Below, piece by piece: positions 31,471 through 41,905 of a stretch of DNA of 64,000 nt. This stretch comes from Cordylochernes scorpioides (Eukaryota; Arthropoda; Arachnida; Pseudoscorpiones; Chernetidae). Every line of letters starts with the position of its first letter. Position 1 is the first letter of the stretch. The stretch lies in assembly GCA_030710605.1 (NCBI GenBank), contig CP092880.1:538862-602861 (forward strand). Direction: 5' to 3'. A program made the translations under genes and the position numbers. The notes under the pieces were generated by a model, which saw nothing but the letters and a program-made list of their open reading frames with translations, made no database searches and was not told where the DNA came from.

Positions 31471-31804
31471 ATTTTATACCGCGGTTATTTTTTATTTCGA
31501 CTTAGAACGCTATGTCCCACTAAAGACCCTTGCACTTTAAAGATAAACTAAACATAGAAATAAAAGAAAGATATTTGAAATATGTACAAGAATTAGTTAG
31601 TTAGATGAAAAGAGAAAAATATCAACACAATTGGAATATGTACCGTTGTTAAAACGCTGTATTTACCACAGAATAAACAGCAGATCTCATCATAATGTCT
31701 TTCTGTATTAGAACTCTGCGAACTTATTGAAATGAACTCTTTTTCAGGACAAAATTAGAGACAAGGTAAATTGAGATAAAACAGATGGAATCTATAATTC
31801 ATAT
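31471..31804. other. Intergenic DNA, nothing supported
   Basis: AT-rich with a short GC patch at 31480-31530. 'ctatgtcccactaaagaccc' resembles 'ctagggggacatagcgc' near 47818 only weakly. No gene. Confidence 0.3.
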
Positions 31805-32060
31805 TAATTTTAATATGCTTCCAGACCATATAGAATAATGAAACTCACAATACTCGCTCAGTCCAATTAATAATTGACAAATAGACAGACATACACACAT
31901 TCATTTTAATATATAGAGATTAGCAGTAATTAAACGTAACAGTAAGAAAATGTTCATTTTAATATATGTAAATAGAGTCTCTTAAGAAAGACCACCTAAA
32001 ACCATGACTCAACCTGTTTCTCTTGTAGGTGGTCTCTCATTGGAGATTCTAATTGACCAT
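31805..32060 (-). repeat. Dispersed repeat C: Helitron-like 5' end joined to MITE-C
   Basis: 31805-31918 carries 'atgcttccagaccatataga' through 'cattcattttaatatataga', a Helitron-like 5' terminus in minus orientation. 31919-32060 continues as MITE-C ('gagtctcttaagaaagacca', 'ggtggtctctcattggagat'). The same order occurs at about 63520-63860. Confidence 0.5.
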
Positions 32061-32353
32061 TTAGAACTTTGGAGAGAGTTATATAGCTATTTTTTGTCAG
32101 ATTTCCTTTTTTCGTTTAGTTTTATTTCCCAAATATTCCATCAAAATTTTATTAAAAATTATCATCATCATTAAGAAGGTTTTCAATGTGTCTGTATTCA
32201 AATTATTAATGACATTTTTGAAAGTAAAACAGTGTATACGGTATAAAATATGTATAATGGAACACACACAATGGCTTAAAATATAATAGAAAGTAAGCTG
32301 AATGAAGACAAAAAAAAAAAAATGTTAAGAATTCCCTATGAATTGAAATGAAG
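32061..32353. other. Intergenic DNA, nothing supported
   Basis: AT-rich with a poly-A run near 32312. The minus-strand frame 32206-32400 is low-complexity Phe/Tyr/Leu and not convincing. Confidence 0.3.
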
Positions 32354-32640
32354 TGATTTTGCCTATAAAATATCAAAAAATAGACTGGATTAATACACAT
32401 TCAAAATGGTTAAAATGGCATTTATTAAGCCAAACACTGTGAAAAAGTAGATACAGTAGAGCTTCCATTGAGAGGATGCCTAAAATCGTAGCTTAACCCG
32501 TCTCTCCAAGAGGCAGTCTCTTATTAAAGGTCCATTAGAGATTCTTTAATATCAATTAGAATCTCCAATGAGAGACCACCTACAGGAGAAACAAGTTGAG
32601 TCATGTTTTTAGGTGGGCTTTCTTAAGAGACTCTATTTAC
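32354..32640. repeat. Segmental repeat with MITE-C end, copy 1
   Basis: 'gattttgcctataaaatatc' to 'ttaagagactctatttacat', duplicated almost exactly at 33575-33880. The internal element starts at 32454 after TA with CAGTAGAGCTTCCATTGAGA, a pogo-type end. Confidence 0.7.
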
Positions 32641-32689
32641 ATATATTAAAATCAACATTTTCTTACTGTTATGTTTAATTACTGCTAAT

Positions 32690-33000
32690 CTCTATATATT
32701 AAAATGAATGTATGTCTGTCTATTTGTCAATTATTAATTGGACTGAGCGAGTATTGTGAGTTTTATTATTCTATATGGTCTGGAAGCATATTAAAATTAA
32801 ATATACAAAATTTGAAAGGAAATTTGGAAATTTGTCCGTTCTTGGCCAACCTGACAACCCAGAAGTCTGAAAATTGGTCAGCTAGCATTGTCATCAGGTT
32901 TGAACATGTGTACCAAATTTCATATTTCTAGGTGCCCTATAAGTATATTAAAAATTGAATACAAGGTTTGGCGACAGAAATCCAGACAGACAGATAGGCA
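32690..33000 (+). mobile_element. Helitron-like family C, 5' part
   Basis: Starts TCTCTATATATTAAAATGAATG and continues 'tgtaccaaatttcatatttc' to 'cagacagacagataggcaag'. The same segment lies inverted at 63300-63640. The 5' end resembles families A and B, but no 3' hairpin/CTAG was found, so the class is inferred. Confidence 0.45.
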
Positions 33001-33030
33001 AGTTAAATAAAAGCTTTTAAAAAGGCTGTA

Positions 33031-33292
33031 TCCCCCGATTTACACGGTACTTGTTTTACACGTTTTCGCTTTTACACCGTTTTCCAAATAAGTCTTTTTT
33101 TTTTATCGCACTATACTAAATGCTACTGTGATTGAACACATGCACTGTGTACACATCTCACGAGGAATCCCGAGCTTATGTGCTGACTTGCTGCACACGT
33201 ACACTGTGTCTGTATTTCTATTTTTTTTATTTATTTTAATTTTCGATTTACACGTTTTTCTCAGGAACGTATCTACCGTGTAAATCGGGGGA
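33031..33292. repeat. TIR MITE family D, copy 2 (intact ends)
   Basis: TCCCCCGATTTACACGGTA at the left and its complement TACCGTGTAAATCGGGGGA at the right, with TA at 33029-33030 and 33293-33294. This fits a Tc1/mariner-mobilised MITE. A second copy is at 6967-7229. Confidence 0.85.
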
Positions 33293-33574
33293 TAGGTGTA
33301 TATCAAATAGAACCATTTGCGCTATGAAGTTTACATTTATAAATTGAAGGTAATGTTGAATGGATTTCTATTAAAAAATGTCGATTCTGAATTTTCCGTA
33401 GCGATGAATGTGTTGTATAAGAGAGAAGGAAGGAAGATGGTGATCCACAGTTTTCAGCCCGTGCAAGTGACAAAGGTTACTATTTACGCGTTAACACAAA
33501 ATGCAATAGACTAGGGTCTAAAGTAATAGTAACTAAACACACAAAAGCGTACACTCAAAAGTACAAAAAAAAAG

Positions 33575-33880
33575 AAGTGATTTTGCCTATAAAATATCAA
33601 AAAATAGACTGGATTAATACACATTCAAAATGGTTAAAATGGCATTTATTAAGCCAAACAGTGTGAAAAAGTAGATACAGTAGAGCTTCCATTGAGAGGA
33701 TGCCTAAAATCGTAGCTTAACCCGTCTCTCCAAGAGGCAGTCTCTTATTAAAGGTCCATTAGAGATTCTTTAATATCAATTAGAATCTCCAATGAGAGAC
33801 CACCTACAGGAGAAACAAGTTGAGTCATGTTTTTAGGTGGGCTTTCTTAAGAGACTCTATTTACATATATTAAAATCAAC
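33575..33880. repeat. Segmental repeat with MITE-C end, copy 2
   Basis: Second copy of 32354-32640; the MITE-C end CAGTAGAGCTTCC starts at 33678 after TA. Very few differences, so the duplication is recent. Confidence 0.7.
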
Positions 33881-34323
33881 ATTTTCTGGAAAAAAGGAAA
33901 AAAAGAGATCAATAAACTTACAATTGGTTAAATAAAATAAAAACAGTACTTATCTTTATTGCTGCTTTGGTAGGGATCGGACCGGGGTTACACAGGGAAT
34001 GCGAAGAGATCACCAGACGCGGATAAAATACCAAGAGAACACTATAAGCGTCTCTACACAAAACTTTATACCACACTGGCCTCACGCATTCCCTTCAACC
34101 CCCTTTATATACAAACATGGCGTCCAATTAGAATGCTTGAGGTTTACTTATCTGATAAAAACAACGTTCTTCGCACTAAAGAAATAGGATAAGATAAGCG
34201 TGCAAATATTTGTCAATATAATTTGACACAATACTTGTCGGCCTAAAAGGATGGTAGCTGACCCAGCCAGATACATCCTTCTCTCGGGAATGGCACACGT
34301 AGTGATGGCTAATATAATGTATA
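33881..34323. other. Intergenic DNA, no supported gene
   Basis: 33960-34110 is GC-richer ('gggatcggaccggggttaca') but not a tRNA. The frames of about 65 codons on both strands have no recognisable domain. Confidence 0.3.
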
Positions 34324-34590
34324 CAAGGTTATCCCAAAAGTTCGTAAACACTTGTAAAAGTTTGAAATACCAATATTACTCACCGTTATGTCTTTGTATT
34401 ATGTATAAAGTAATTGTATTATTATGTATTCGCCGTAATAATATTATTCACCGTTATGTACAATATCTTTGTATTATGTATAAAGTAATTGTATTATGTA
34501 TTATTATGTATTCGCCGTAATAATATTATTCGCCAAGTAATAAGAAAAACAACGTTTTAAGAAAAAACACGAACTTTTGGAACAACCTTA
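34324..34590. repeat. mariner-type MITE, complete
   Basis: Left end AAGGTTATCCCAAAAGTTCGT and right end (inverted) AAGGTTGTTCCAAAAGTTCGT, about 21-bp TIRs with two mismatches. The interior is AT-rich with repeated 'attcgccgtaataatattat'. A truncated copy is at 23395-23772. Confidence 0.75.
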
Positions 34591-34799
34591 ATACAAAGAA
34601 GGTAAATAAATAAAACCCTAATTAACTTACCGCCGTGGAGATTACTTGGAGCCCATTACAATAAGATCGATGGTAGATTCTGTCCAGAGCGTTCAGCCGA
34701 CATTGGAACACCGGAGACAACTCTGGAAGCCTCTCTGGAGTCGTCGGAAACTTTTTTTTTCCGCTGCCAGACGCTCTAGCTTGTTTTTTTTATCCCTAG

Positions 34800-35098
34800 T
34801 ACACGGAGTACAGGCCATGATAATCATGATGGGTAGAAGTTAGCAACTGCTTTTACTGTAAGTGTACCACATGTCTACACATGTGAAAATTTGTTGTACT
34901 TTTGTACTTACAAATGAGCTAGAGCACTGTTTGGTTACTTGCACTCGCTGGTGGGGTTGGAATTTTGCAAGAAGCAAAGGCCATTGGAATATTTTCTTTA
35001 TTATAAAAAAAGTGCCCAATGCGGGAATCGATCCCGGGTTGTAGCTGTGGAAAACCAAGGATCCAGACCACTCGTTCACTGACCCAACAAGCTTGATT
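34800..35098 (-). repeat. tRNA-derived SINE, copy S2
   Basis: Minus-strand head contains 'gggatcgattcccgcattgg' (B box), then the body 'accagcgagtgcaagtaacc' shared with S1 and S3 and the tail motif 'cttacagtaaaagcagttgc'. The whole SINE is alignable with S1. Confidence 0.65.
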
Positions 35099-35482
35099 GG
35101 TCATTCAGTGTTCTACCATAGACAATAGATAATAGCCCCTGGCGCCAGCATATTTTTCCAACACAGCTTGTACAATGAAAAGAGGACTAACTATACAAAA
35201 ATAATTCAAAACGAAAGCCATGTGAAACCAGGTAACAACGTTTATTTCCCATGATATCATCAAATATAGATGAAATGCATTGAACGTTTTAGGCTCCCGA
35301 GGAAAGACTCTGATCACACGTTAGGAATGAATGACCCCAGAGAAAGGCTTATAATCAAATATAGGCTTTGTGTCAACAGAGAAATGGTTAGACAAAGTTT
35401 GAAATTTGATTTAAGTCACCTATAACGTCTCTAGAAACACCATCTTCCCCACGGTACACATTAGAAAACCCTCAGCCTATTA

Positions 35483-35535
35483 TACAACAACAACAAGAAT
35501 TTATTAAGGACACTCGTCCCATACAGTATTCTCCC
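35483..35535 (-). repeat. LINE/SINE 3' tail with stem-loop
   Basis: Minus strand: CTGTAT, stem-loop GGGAC-GAGT-GTCCT (35507-35520), TAATAAATTC and (TTG)n. Same design as the tails at 13746, 41875, 43591 and 49497. The 33-bp array lies just upstream in this orientation. Confidence 0.65.
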
Positions 35536-35574
35536 AGATAGGTAAACAGAAGTAAACCTAAACAGTTATCTACA

Positions 35575-36190
35575 GAAAGTGAATATTAACATCAACAGTT
35601 ATCTACAGAAAGTGAAGATTAACATCAACAGTTATCTACAGAAAGTGAAGATTAACATCAACAGTTATCTACAGAAAGTGAAGATTAACATCAACAGTTA
35701 TCTACAGAAAGTGAAGATTAACATCAACAGTTATCTACAGAAAGTGAAGATTAACATCAACAGTTATCTACAGAAAGTGAAGATTAACATCAACAGTTAT
35801 CCACAGAAAGTGAAGATTAACATCAACAGTTATCTACAGAAAGTGAAGATTAACATCAACAGTTATCTACAGAAAGTGAAGATTAACATCAACAGTTATC
35901 CACAGAAAGTGAAGATTAACATCAACAGTTATCTACAGAAAGTGAAGATTAACATCAACAGTTATCCACAGAAAGTGAAGATTAACATCAACAGTTATCT
36001 ACAGAAAGTGAAGATTAACATCAACAGTTATCTACAGAAAGTGAAGATTAACATCAACAGTTATCTACAGAAAGTGAAGATTAACATCAACAGTTATCTA
36101 CAGAAAGTGAAGATTAACATCAACAGTTATCTACAGAAAGTGAAGATTAACATCAACAGTTATCTACAGAAAGTGAAGATTAACATCAAC
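35575..36190. repeat. 33-bp minisatellite, about 19 units
   Basis: Unit 'agttatctacagaaagtgaa' plus 'gattaacatcaac'; only tct/tcc changes. It reads as an 11-residue repeat on the plus strand, but no domain flanks it. Confidence 0.9.
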
Positions 36191-36488
36191 CTTTCCCCAC
36201 AAGTCGGGTCCTTCTTCTATGTTTACGTCTTTTGACTGTGCTGTTCTCTAGAAATTGTGATAAGCCAATGTATTGGTCCTGCTAATCACTACCTTTGCCA
36301 ATAAAACAAATGTCGATTTGTTTTTCATAACCAAACTTTTTGACGAAGAATTACTCTCTCATCCTCCAAAGCCGGACAGTAGAACATGCCGTGTGTCCTG
36401 GCTGAATTCACTATTGCACAGAGTGCATCTTAAGTTCTCAGATTTCAGTAATAGAATTTGATTATTATAAAGCAATAATATATATATA
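36191..36488. other. Intergenic DNA after the 33-bp array
   Basis: No gene recognised. The plus-strand frame 36273-36461 has no features. Confidence 0.3.
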
Positions 36489-37372
36489 CTAGCGGACCCG
36501 CCCGGCTTCGCCCGGGTTTTACCCGAGTAAAAGTTTGTCTAACGAATCTCTCGATAAAGTGAACATTTTTTTTCCGGTCCCTTGAAAAATACTCGATAAG
36601 TTGAATAAAATCAATATTAATTGGTTCCCTCGGTAATTGGAAGTTAAAGGAATAGTATCTTGCCTTGGAATTGTATCATTATTCTTGTATGGATGTACCC
36701 GGCTTCGCACGGGTTTTACCCGAGTAAAGGTTTGTTTAACGAATATCTCGATAAAGTGAACATTTTTTCCCGGTCCCTTGAAAAATACTCGATAAGTTGA
36801 ATAAAATCAATATTAATTGGTTCCCTCGGTAATTGGAAGTTAAAGGAATAGTATCTTGCCTTGGAATTGTATCATTATTCTTGTATGGATGTACCCGGCT
36901 TCGCCCGGGTTTTACCCGAGTAAAGGTTTGTTTAACGAATCTCTCGATAAAGTGAACATTTTTTCCCGGTCCCTTGAAAAAATACTCGATAAGTAGAAAA
37001 AAATCAATATTAATTGGTTCCCTCCGTAATTGGAAGTTAAAGGAATAGTATCTTGCCTTGGAATTGTATCATTATTCTTGTCTCAAATAAATTGCCGTGT
37101 CATCCTGAATTTTGTCTTTCCTAATTTTCTACATTACAAAATCATCGTATCATCATGATAATATTTAGAGCAGATTGTTGAATTATAACAGATAAATTAG
37201 AATATTTATCTTGATTATATCTAGGCGAAAAGTTATTTCAAAAATTTTATTTGCTAGAAACCTTCCCAGTACTATACTAAATAACTTCCCAAAGTTTCAT
37301 GGCGATCCAATGAGTGGTTTGGTCAGGCATAAAGGACAAACAGACATACATTCATTTTTTTATATATATAGA
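36489..37372 (-). mobile_element. Helitron family A, copy A2, three stacked 3' modules
   Basis: Minus strand: 5' TCTATATATATAAAAAAATG at 37372; 3' hairpin CCCGGGCGAAGCCGGG and GGTCCGCTAG ending at 36489. A precedes and T follows the insertion (plus strand a36488, t37373). Hairpins occur three times about 197 bp apart (36501, 36698, 36894), but only the outermost is followed by CTAG. No Rep/helicase is encoded. Confidence 0.85.
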
Positions 37373-37373
37373 T

Positions 37374-37612
37374 ATTAACAGTAATTAAACGTAACAGTAA
37401 GAAAATGTTGATTTTAAAATATTTTAATTTTAAAATATTTTAATTTTTTCATATTTTAAATATGTAAATAGAGTCTCTTAAGAAAGACCACCTAAAAACA
37501 TGAATCAACTTGTTTCTCCTGTTGGTGGTCTCTCATTGAAGATTCTAATTGCTATTAAAGAATCTCTAATAGACCTTTAATAAGAGACTGCCTCTTGGAG
37601 AGACGGTGTAGC
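37374..37612. repeat. MITE-C copy between two Helitrons
   Basis: 'cagtaattaaacgtaacagt', 'gagtctcttaagaaagacca' and 'gagactgcctcttggagaga'. Compared with 63627-63861 it is disrupted by an AT-rich insertion and its outer end is lost into the next Helitron. Confidence 0.55.
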
Positions 37613-37617
37613 TACGA

Positions 37618-38105
37618 AATGGATATTCCCGGCTTCGCCCGGATTTTACCCGAGTAAAGGTTTGTCTAACGAATCTCTCGATAAAGTGAACATTTTTTCC
37701 CGGTCCCTTGAAAAATACTCGATAAGTTGAATAAAATCATTATTAATTGGTTCCCTCCGTAATTGGAAGTTAAAGGAATAGTATCTTGCCTTGGAATTGT
37801 ATCATTATTCTTGTCTCAAATAAATTGCCGTGTCATCCTGAATTTTGTCTATCCTAATTTTCTACATTACAAAATCATCGTATCATCATGATAATATTTA
37901 GAGCAGATTGTTGAATTATAACAGATAAATTAGAATATTTATCTTGATTATATCTAGGCGAAAAGTTATTTCAAAAATTTTATTTGCTAGAAACCTTCCC
38001 AGTACTATACTAAATAACTTCCCAAAGTTTCATGGCGATCCAATGAGTGGTTTGGTCAGGCATAAAGGACAAACAGACATACATTCATTTTTATATATAT
38101 ATAGA
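37618..38105 (-). mobile_element. Helitron family A, copy A3 (single module)
   Basis: The 5' half is practically identical to A2 over about 290 bp. It has only one hairpin module, joined to flank at the internal-module boundary ('tggatattcccggcttcgcc') without CTAG. A (GATA)n microsatellite follows the 5' end at 38098-38150. Confidence 0.7.
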
Positions 38106-38273
38106 TAGATAGAAGATAGAAGATAGATAGATAGATAGATAGATAGAAGATAGATGTTATATTAAAATATTTTATTTAAAATTATAATTTCATAGATATA
38201 AATACTCTGTATAAATCGACCGCCAGAGGTCACGCTTTCTCTATAAATACTCATTGTTGTTGTTCCCCGTTGG

Positions 38274-39802
38274 TACTCGTTGGTCATCTCTAGTAGATCA
38301 TCTAATTATACCAATATACGTTAGATCGTTGGTCACAACAATTTGCTCCTGCCATGGCTCCTAGGAAGAAGAAGAAGAATGCCGAGAATGCCGAGAAGCC
38401 CCTCGTAACCCTCGCCCAACTGGAGATGGAGAACGAAGAGGTGAAGCAGAACTTCGAGCAGAAAATACAGAATCCTTACCCTACCTCCAGATTTTACCTG
38501 CTCCAAAGCCTAATGGAATTCATCAACTTACGGTCTGAGCAGATCAAGGCCCTCATTGCCGAGGTAGAGAACCTCTCTGGCACCCTCGCGTCCTTTAAGG
38601 AACTGGACGAAATCAAGCCACAGACAGCCTGCCACAGCACTCAAACCAGCCCTTCTCCCTCCTGCAAGGAAACCAGCACTCAGACTGACCCCACCAAGCC
38701 CGCCACTCCCGCTCCAACCAAAAGGAAGCAGCCTGAGGCTCCCTACCCGCCCGCAAAGAGGACCAACCTCAATGGTCCCGCAAAACCTGCGCCCTCCCGA
38801 GTCCCCAAGCCTGCGGCCGCCCAAGTGGTTCTCCATGGGGAAAAATCGGCGGCCCACACAGTGGTCATCTCTGATGACCCACAGGCTGACCCAAGAGCAA
38901 TGCTTAAAGCTGTCCGCGCTGCCCACACTCTACCCCAAGGCGTTTGGGCCTCCCTGCGAACCAAAGGGAAGCTTGTCCTCCACTCCAGCAACCCCGATAC
39001 CATCCCAGCTGTTACCACCTCCCTGGCCAACAAGCTGGATGGCATGAAGGTCCGCCAACAGAAGGTGATCCTGCCTCGCATCTGCCTCTTCAAAGTGGAT
39101 GAGGAAACATCCAACTCCACCATTGAAGAGACGCTGCTGGAAACCCCTGCTGTCAGCCAACTCCCTGGGGACAAGGTGGTGCGCGTGGCGCATCGTTCTG
39201 CACCCAGAAACGGGACCTGCACCGCCTTCATCGAGGTGGACCTCACGACCTTCAGAGCTCTGGGAAATCGTGGAAGGATCGTGGTGGATGGTGTGATCCT
39301 CAACTTCGAGGAGTCCATCCGCGCACGAGTCTGCTTCCGCTGTTGTGGCTTCGGCCACAACTCTGCCCAATGCACCAGAGCTCCCACGTGCTTCCACTGC
39401 GGTGAAGGCGGCCATGAAGGCCGTGCCTGCCCCTCAGTTGCCGACTGGCACACTTCCAAGTGCGCCAACTGCTGTGCCAAGGGCCTCCCAGACAAGCACG
39501 AGGCGAGAGCCTCAAGCTGCCCCATCTTGAAGCTTAGAGCCCTCAAGTTCTAGGCTTCCAGGAACTCCTGCCTCCTCAACTGGCCTCCATCCAGGCTTCT
39601 CACCCATCAAGGCGCTGTTTCCTTGACCTCTCCAGCTTCCTCCCCCCTGCGATGACACCTCCACTGCCAGATCCTAGGATCCCTGGCCACCCATCCCCAG
39701 GCCCCCCAACTATGCTTTGTATATATTCCGCTTTATGCGTCCATCGGGGCTCAAAAATCATTCATTTTGGTTAGCAGCCCCGTAAAATAAAGATATTTTC
39801 TC
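38274..39802 (+). mobile_element. GC-rich ORF1-only non-LTR element
   Basis: Contains the 399-codon ORF1, a pyrimidine-rich 3' UTR, a long hairpin (CGGGGCT ... AGCCCCG, about 39753-39782) and AATAAAG. The 12-mer 'ttccccgttggt' flanks both sides (38262-38273 and 39803-39814) and could be the target duplication, which would set these limits. The 3' tail recurs inverted at 57700-57775. No ORF2 follows. GC content is far above the surroundings. Confidence 0.6.
38354..39553 (+). CDS. Jockey/R1-type LINE ORF1 (Gag-like) protein
   Basis: 399 residues. A Lys-rich N-terminus (MAPRKKKKNAE), a predicted helical segment (about 20-90), a Pro/Thr/Ser-rich linker (about 95-160), a central region (about 165-315) typical of insect-type LINE Gag proteins, then three zinc knuckles at about 327-385: CFRCCGFGHNSAQC, CFHCGEGGHEGRAC and a longer C-x2-C-x8-H-x6-C. 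These proteins bind element RNA and carry it to the nucleus. The start lies in a good context (gccATGG). The frame is fully intact, with GC content far above the flanks. No endonuclease/RT frame follows, so it would depend on another element. A domesticated gag gene is a possible alternative; the associated 3' tail repeated at 57.7 kb argues for a mobile element. Confidence 0.8.
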   Translation: MAPRKKKKNAENAEKPLVTLAQLEMENEEVKQNFEQKIQNPYPTSRFYLLQSLMEFINLRSEQIKALIAEVENLSGTLASFKELDEIKPQTACHSTQTSPSPSCKETSTQTDPTKPATPAPTKRKQPEAPYPPAKRTNLNGPAKPAPSRVPKPAAAQVVLHGEKSAAHTVVISDDPQADPRAMLKAVRAAHTLPQGVWASLRTKGKLVLHSSNPDTIPAVTTSLANKLDGMKVRQQKVILPRICLFKVDEETSNSTIEETLLETPAVSQLPGDKVVRVAHRSAPRNGTCTAFIEVDLTTFRALGNRGRIVVDGVILNFEESIRARVCFRCCGFGHNSAQCTRAPTCFHCGEGGHEGRACPSVADWHTSKCANCCAKGLPDKHEARASSCPILKLRALKF

Positions 39803-39814
39803 TTCCCCGTTGGT

Positions 39815-40171
39815 CGGCTCAAAACATTTGTACATTATGTAAATAAGCTTTTCTTTTTAATTCTTACGCCTTAAGCCAGGCAGTACTTTAATCATGTTCT
39901 TATATATTACTTTAGCTCAATTAAAGCTATTTTTAATATTTGTTATTTTTATTATCATAATTTCAAGATTTTAACCACGACTGCACCACCAATACCATTT
40001 AGTACTAAAAAGAACCAGCAAATAACTCCATAGCATAATCATCAAGTTGATCCAAAATTCAAGCAAAAAATCTCATTCATCTTTTCTTTATATAAGATAT
40101 ATATATTAATTAAAAAGCAAATTTTGGATCTAAAATAAAACAAACATTTTATTTAATATAAAATGCCAATA
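39815..40171. other. AT-rich intergenic DNA
   Basis: No gene. It leads into the dispersed repeat with a ribozyme-like motif at 40172. Confidence 0.35.
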
Positions 40172-40202
40172 TTTCAATAGGCTGTACGCCTAACTTCATC
40201 AG
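40172..40202 (-). ncRNA. Possible hammerhead-ribozyme core in a PLE-like repeat
   Basis: Minus strand: CTGATGA, then a hairpin with stem TAGGC/GCCTA, then GAAA and TATTGGCA. CUGAUGA plus stem II plus GAAA is the hammerhead core, known in Penelope-like elements. I could not assemble stems I and III with confidence. Related but core-mutated copies are at 47875-48070 and 62400-62580. Confidence 0.3.
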
Positions 40203-40299
40203 GGCGTTTCTTGTTTTTGAACTGCTTTGGATGATCACGTGATGCCTTCACGCGACGATATATAAAATATTTACAACTCTGGGGTTAAAATATAAAATA

Positions 40300-40804
40300 C
40301 TAGCCGAATGACCCGGGCAACGCCCGGGTTTTACCCGATTAAATTTTTTTATTCAAATACTATTCGTTACAATTATAAATTGGCGCCGTGGATGTCACTC
40401 TTGTGAAACGTTCCGCTCCAAACTTTGTGTCTGAGAAGCGATATTTTTATAGAAAGATGATCTGGCTTTTGTTTTCTGCTCGAATGAATGTTTTTCTGTT
40501 AGAATTTTGTTCCTGTGTACAAAATAATGAACTGGTTCCACCCGTGGTCTCTGCTTTTTGGAATTTTTCCCGATATAATTTTGTATCTGATAATCAAACA
40601 TGATACAGCAATATCGTCATCATCATTTTCTGACTAAAAATATATAGTTTTAATAATTGATTTATATATATTTTTTAAAATAGCCTATCGTCTTCCCCGT
40701 ATTTTTTAACCTATGTATGGAAATTTTGGTTTGAATTAGTGAACTACTGCGAATTTGTATACCGGACATACAAACAAACATACATTCATTTTTATATATA
40801 TAGA
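40300..40804 (-). mobile_element. Helitron family B, copy B2 (505 bp)
   Basis: Near-identical to B1 and exactly as long: 5' TCTATATATATAAAAATG, 3' CCCGGGCGTTGCCCGGG and GGCTAG, inserted between A (40299) and T (40805). No Rep/Hel. Confidence 0.85.
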
Positions 40805-41874
40805 TATACACACAAATATCAATAATAACATACAGACTATATATACATGATTCATATTAAGTATAAGAAAAGAATTTTAAATCGATTTGAACTGTAAATA
40901 TAACGTAGGCATGTCAATTTTTCTATTAATACTGTTGGTATCTTTCATTGAGCTCCAACTTTCTAAAAAGAGTCTTGATTACATTATAAAGAGTCTTGAT
41001 TGTTTATCCTGAATGTTGTTGCATATAAAGATATATATATAACGAATGAAGACATTAAGACACGAATGTTTCTTCTCACAACTAAATCAAAGTTCTACTG
41101 TCCTTACTGCGATAAAAAATGTTGATTATGTTTAAATAGTAAAAAATTAATTCTCACTTGGACAACGCATCGCTTTACAGTCATTGGAATATCCTCGTTG
41201 AGGTAAGACTCCATAGAAGTTGATGTGTGAAAATGCTTATAGTGAGAATAAAGTACAGAATTTCTTATTTTGGAATAGTCCAACTGTCTAGTATATTGTA
41301 GTTATACAAACTAGACCCTCACAGCCTAGTATACCGGCCTGGACTAGAGAGTCCGACGGGACCGAGGGGTGCACGGAACAATATTTATGGCCGGAGAAAC
41401 CTGCCAGTTTATTATGTAAATATTTGATAAATGGGGGGCTGGGTGTAGCTAACCATATTTCTAACTACGGCATATATGATTGTGGTTGTTTTGTGGGTGT
41501 CCGGGTTTTGGAAAGTAGATTTTCAGAACGTTTTTATTTTCTAGCGAGGACTGTGTGAGATAGAAATTGTTTAACTCTTCTCTCAGTGTTATAGACAACC
41601 CAATGGTTTACAGTGAAGAGATTAGTTTGGATCTAGGAAGGCCCTATATCAACAAATTAAATGTACCAACATTTCACCCTACGTATTGCTTTCAAAAATA
41701 TCAGCAAACAAATCTAAGGTAATAGCTTACTATAAATTTCTTAGATCATCATTATGTAAGGACCAGTCAACAAGTGAATGACTTTGAGATGAAGAGTAAA
41801 GCCAGTTCAATTTCCATCTTACTACCTATGTAAATAACACAATTATTACCTTACCCAAATGGGAGAATCTGTAT
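40805..41874. other. Intergenic DNA with an unknown retroposon body
   Basis: A MITE-G end lies at about 41093-41115 ('tctactgtccttactgcgat'). 41285-41560 is GC-richer, single-copy and without a frame. The sequence leading into the 3' tail at 41875 may be the body of a SINE or a truncated LINE. Confidence 0.3.
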
Positions 41875-41905
41875 GGGGCAAGTCCCTAATAAAGTCTTTG
41901 TGTGT
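41875..41905 (+). repeat. LINE/SINE 3' tail with stem-loop
   Basis: CTGTAT, stem-loop GGGG-CAAG-TCCC, TAATAAAG and a (TG)n tail. Same design as the other tails but a different stem sequence. Confidence 0.6.

Noticed and set aside
35579..36235. 218-codon frame of 11-residue repeats
   Set aside because: Translation of the 33-bp minisatellite; no recognisable flanking domain.
38528..39546. Minus-strand frames of 132-267 codons opposite the GC-rich ORF1
   Set aside because: High GC removes stops from the antisense; the plus frame has three zinc knuckles and a good start.
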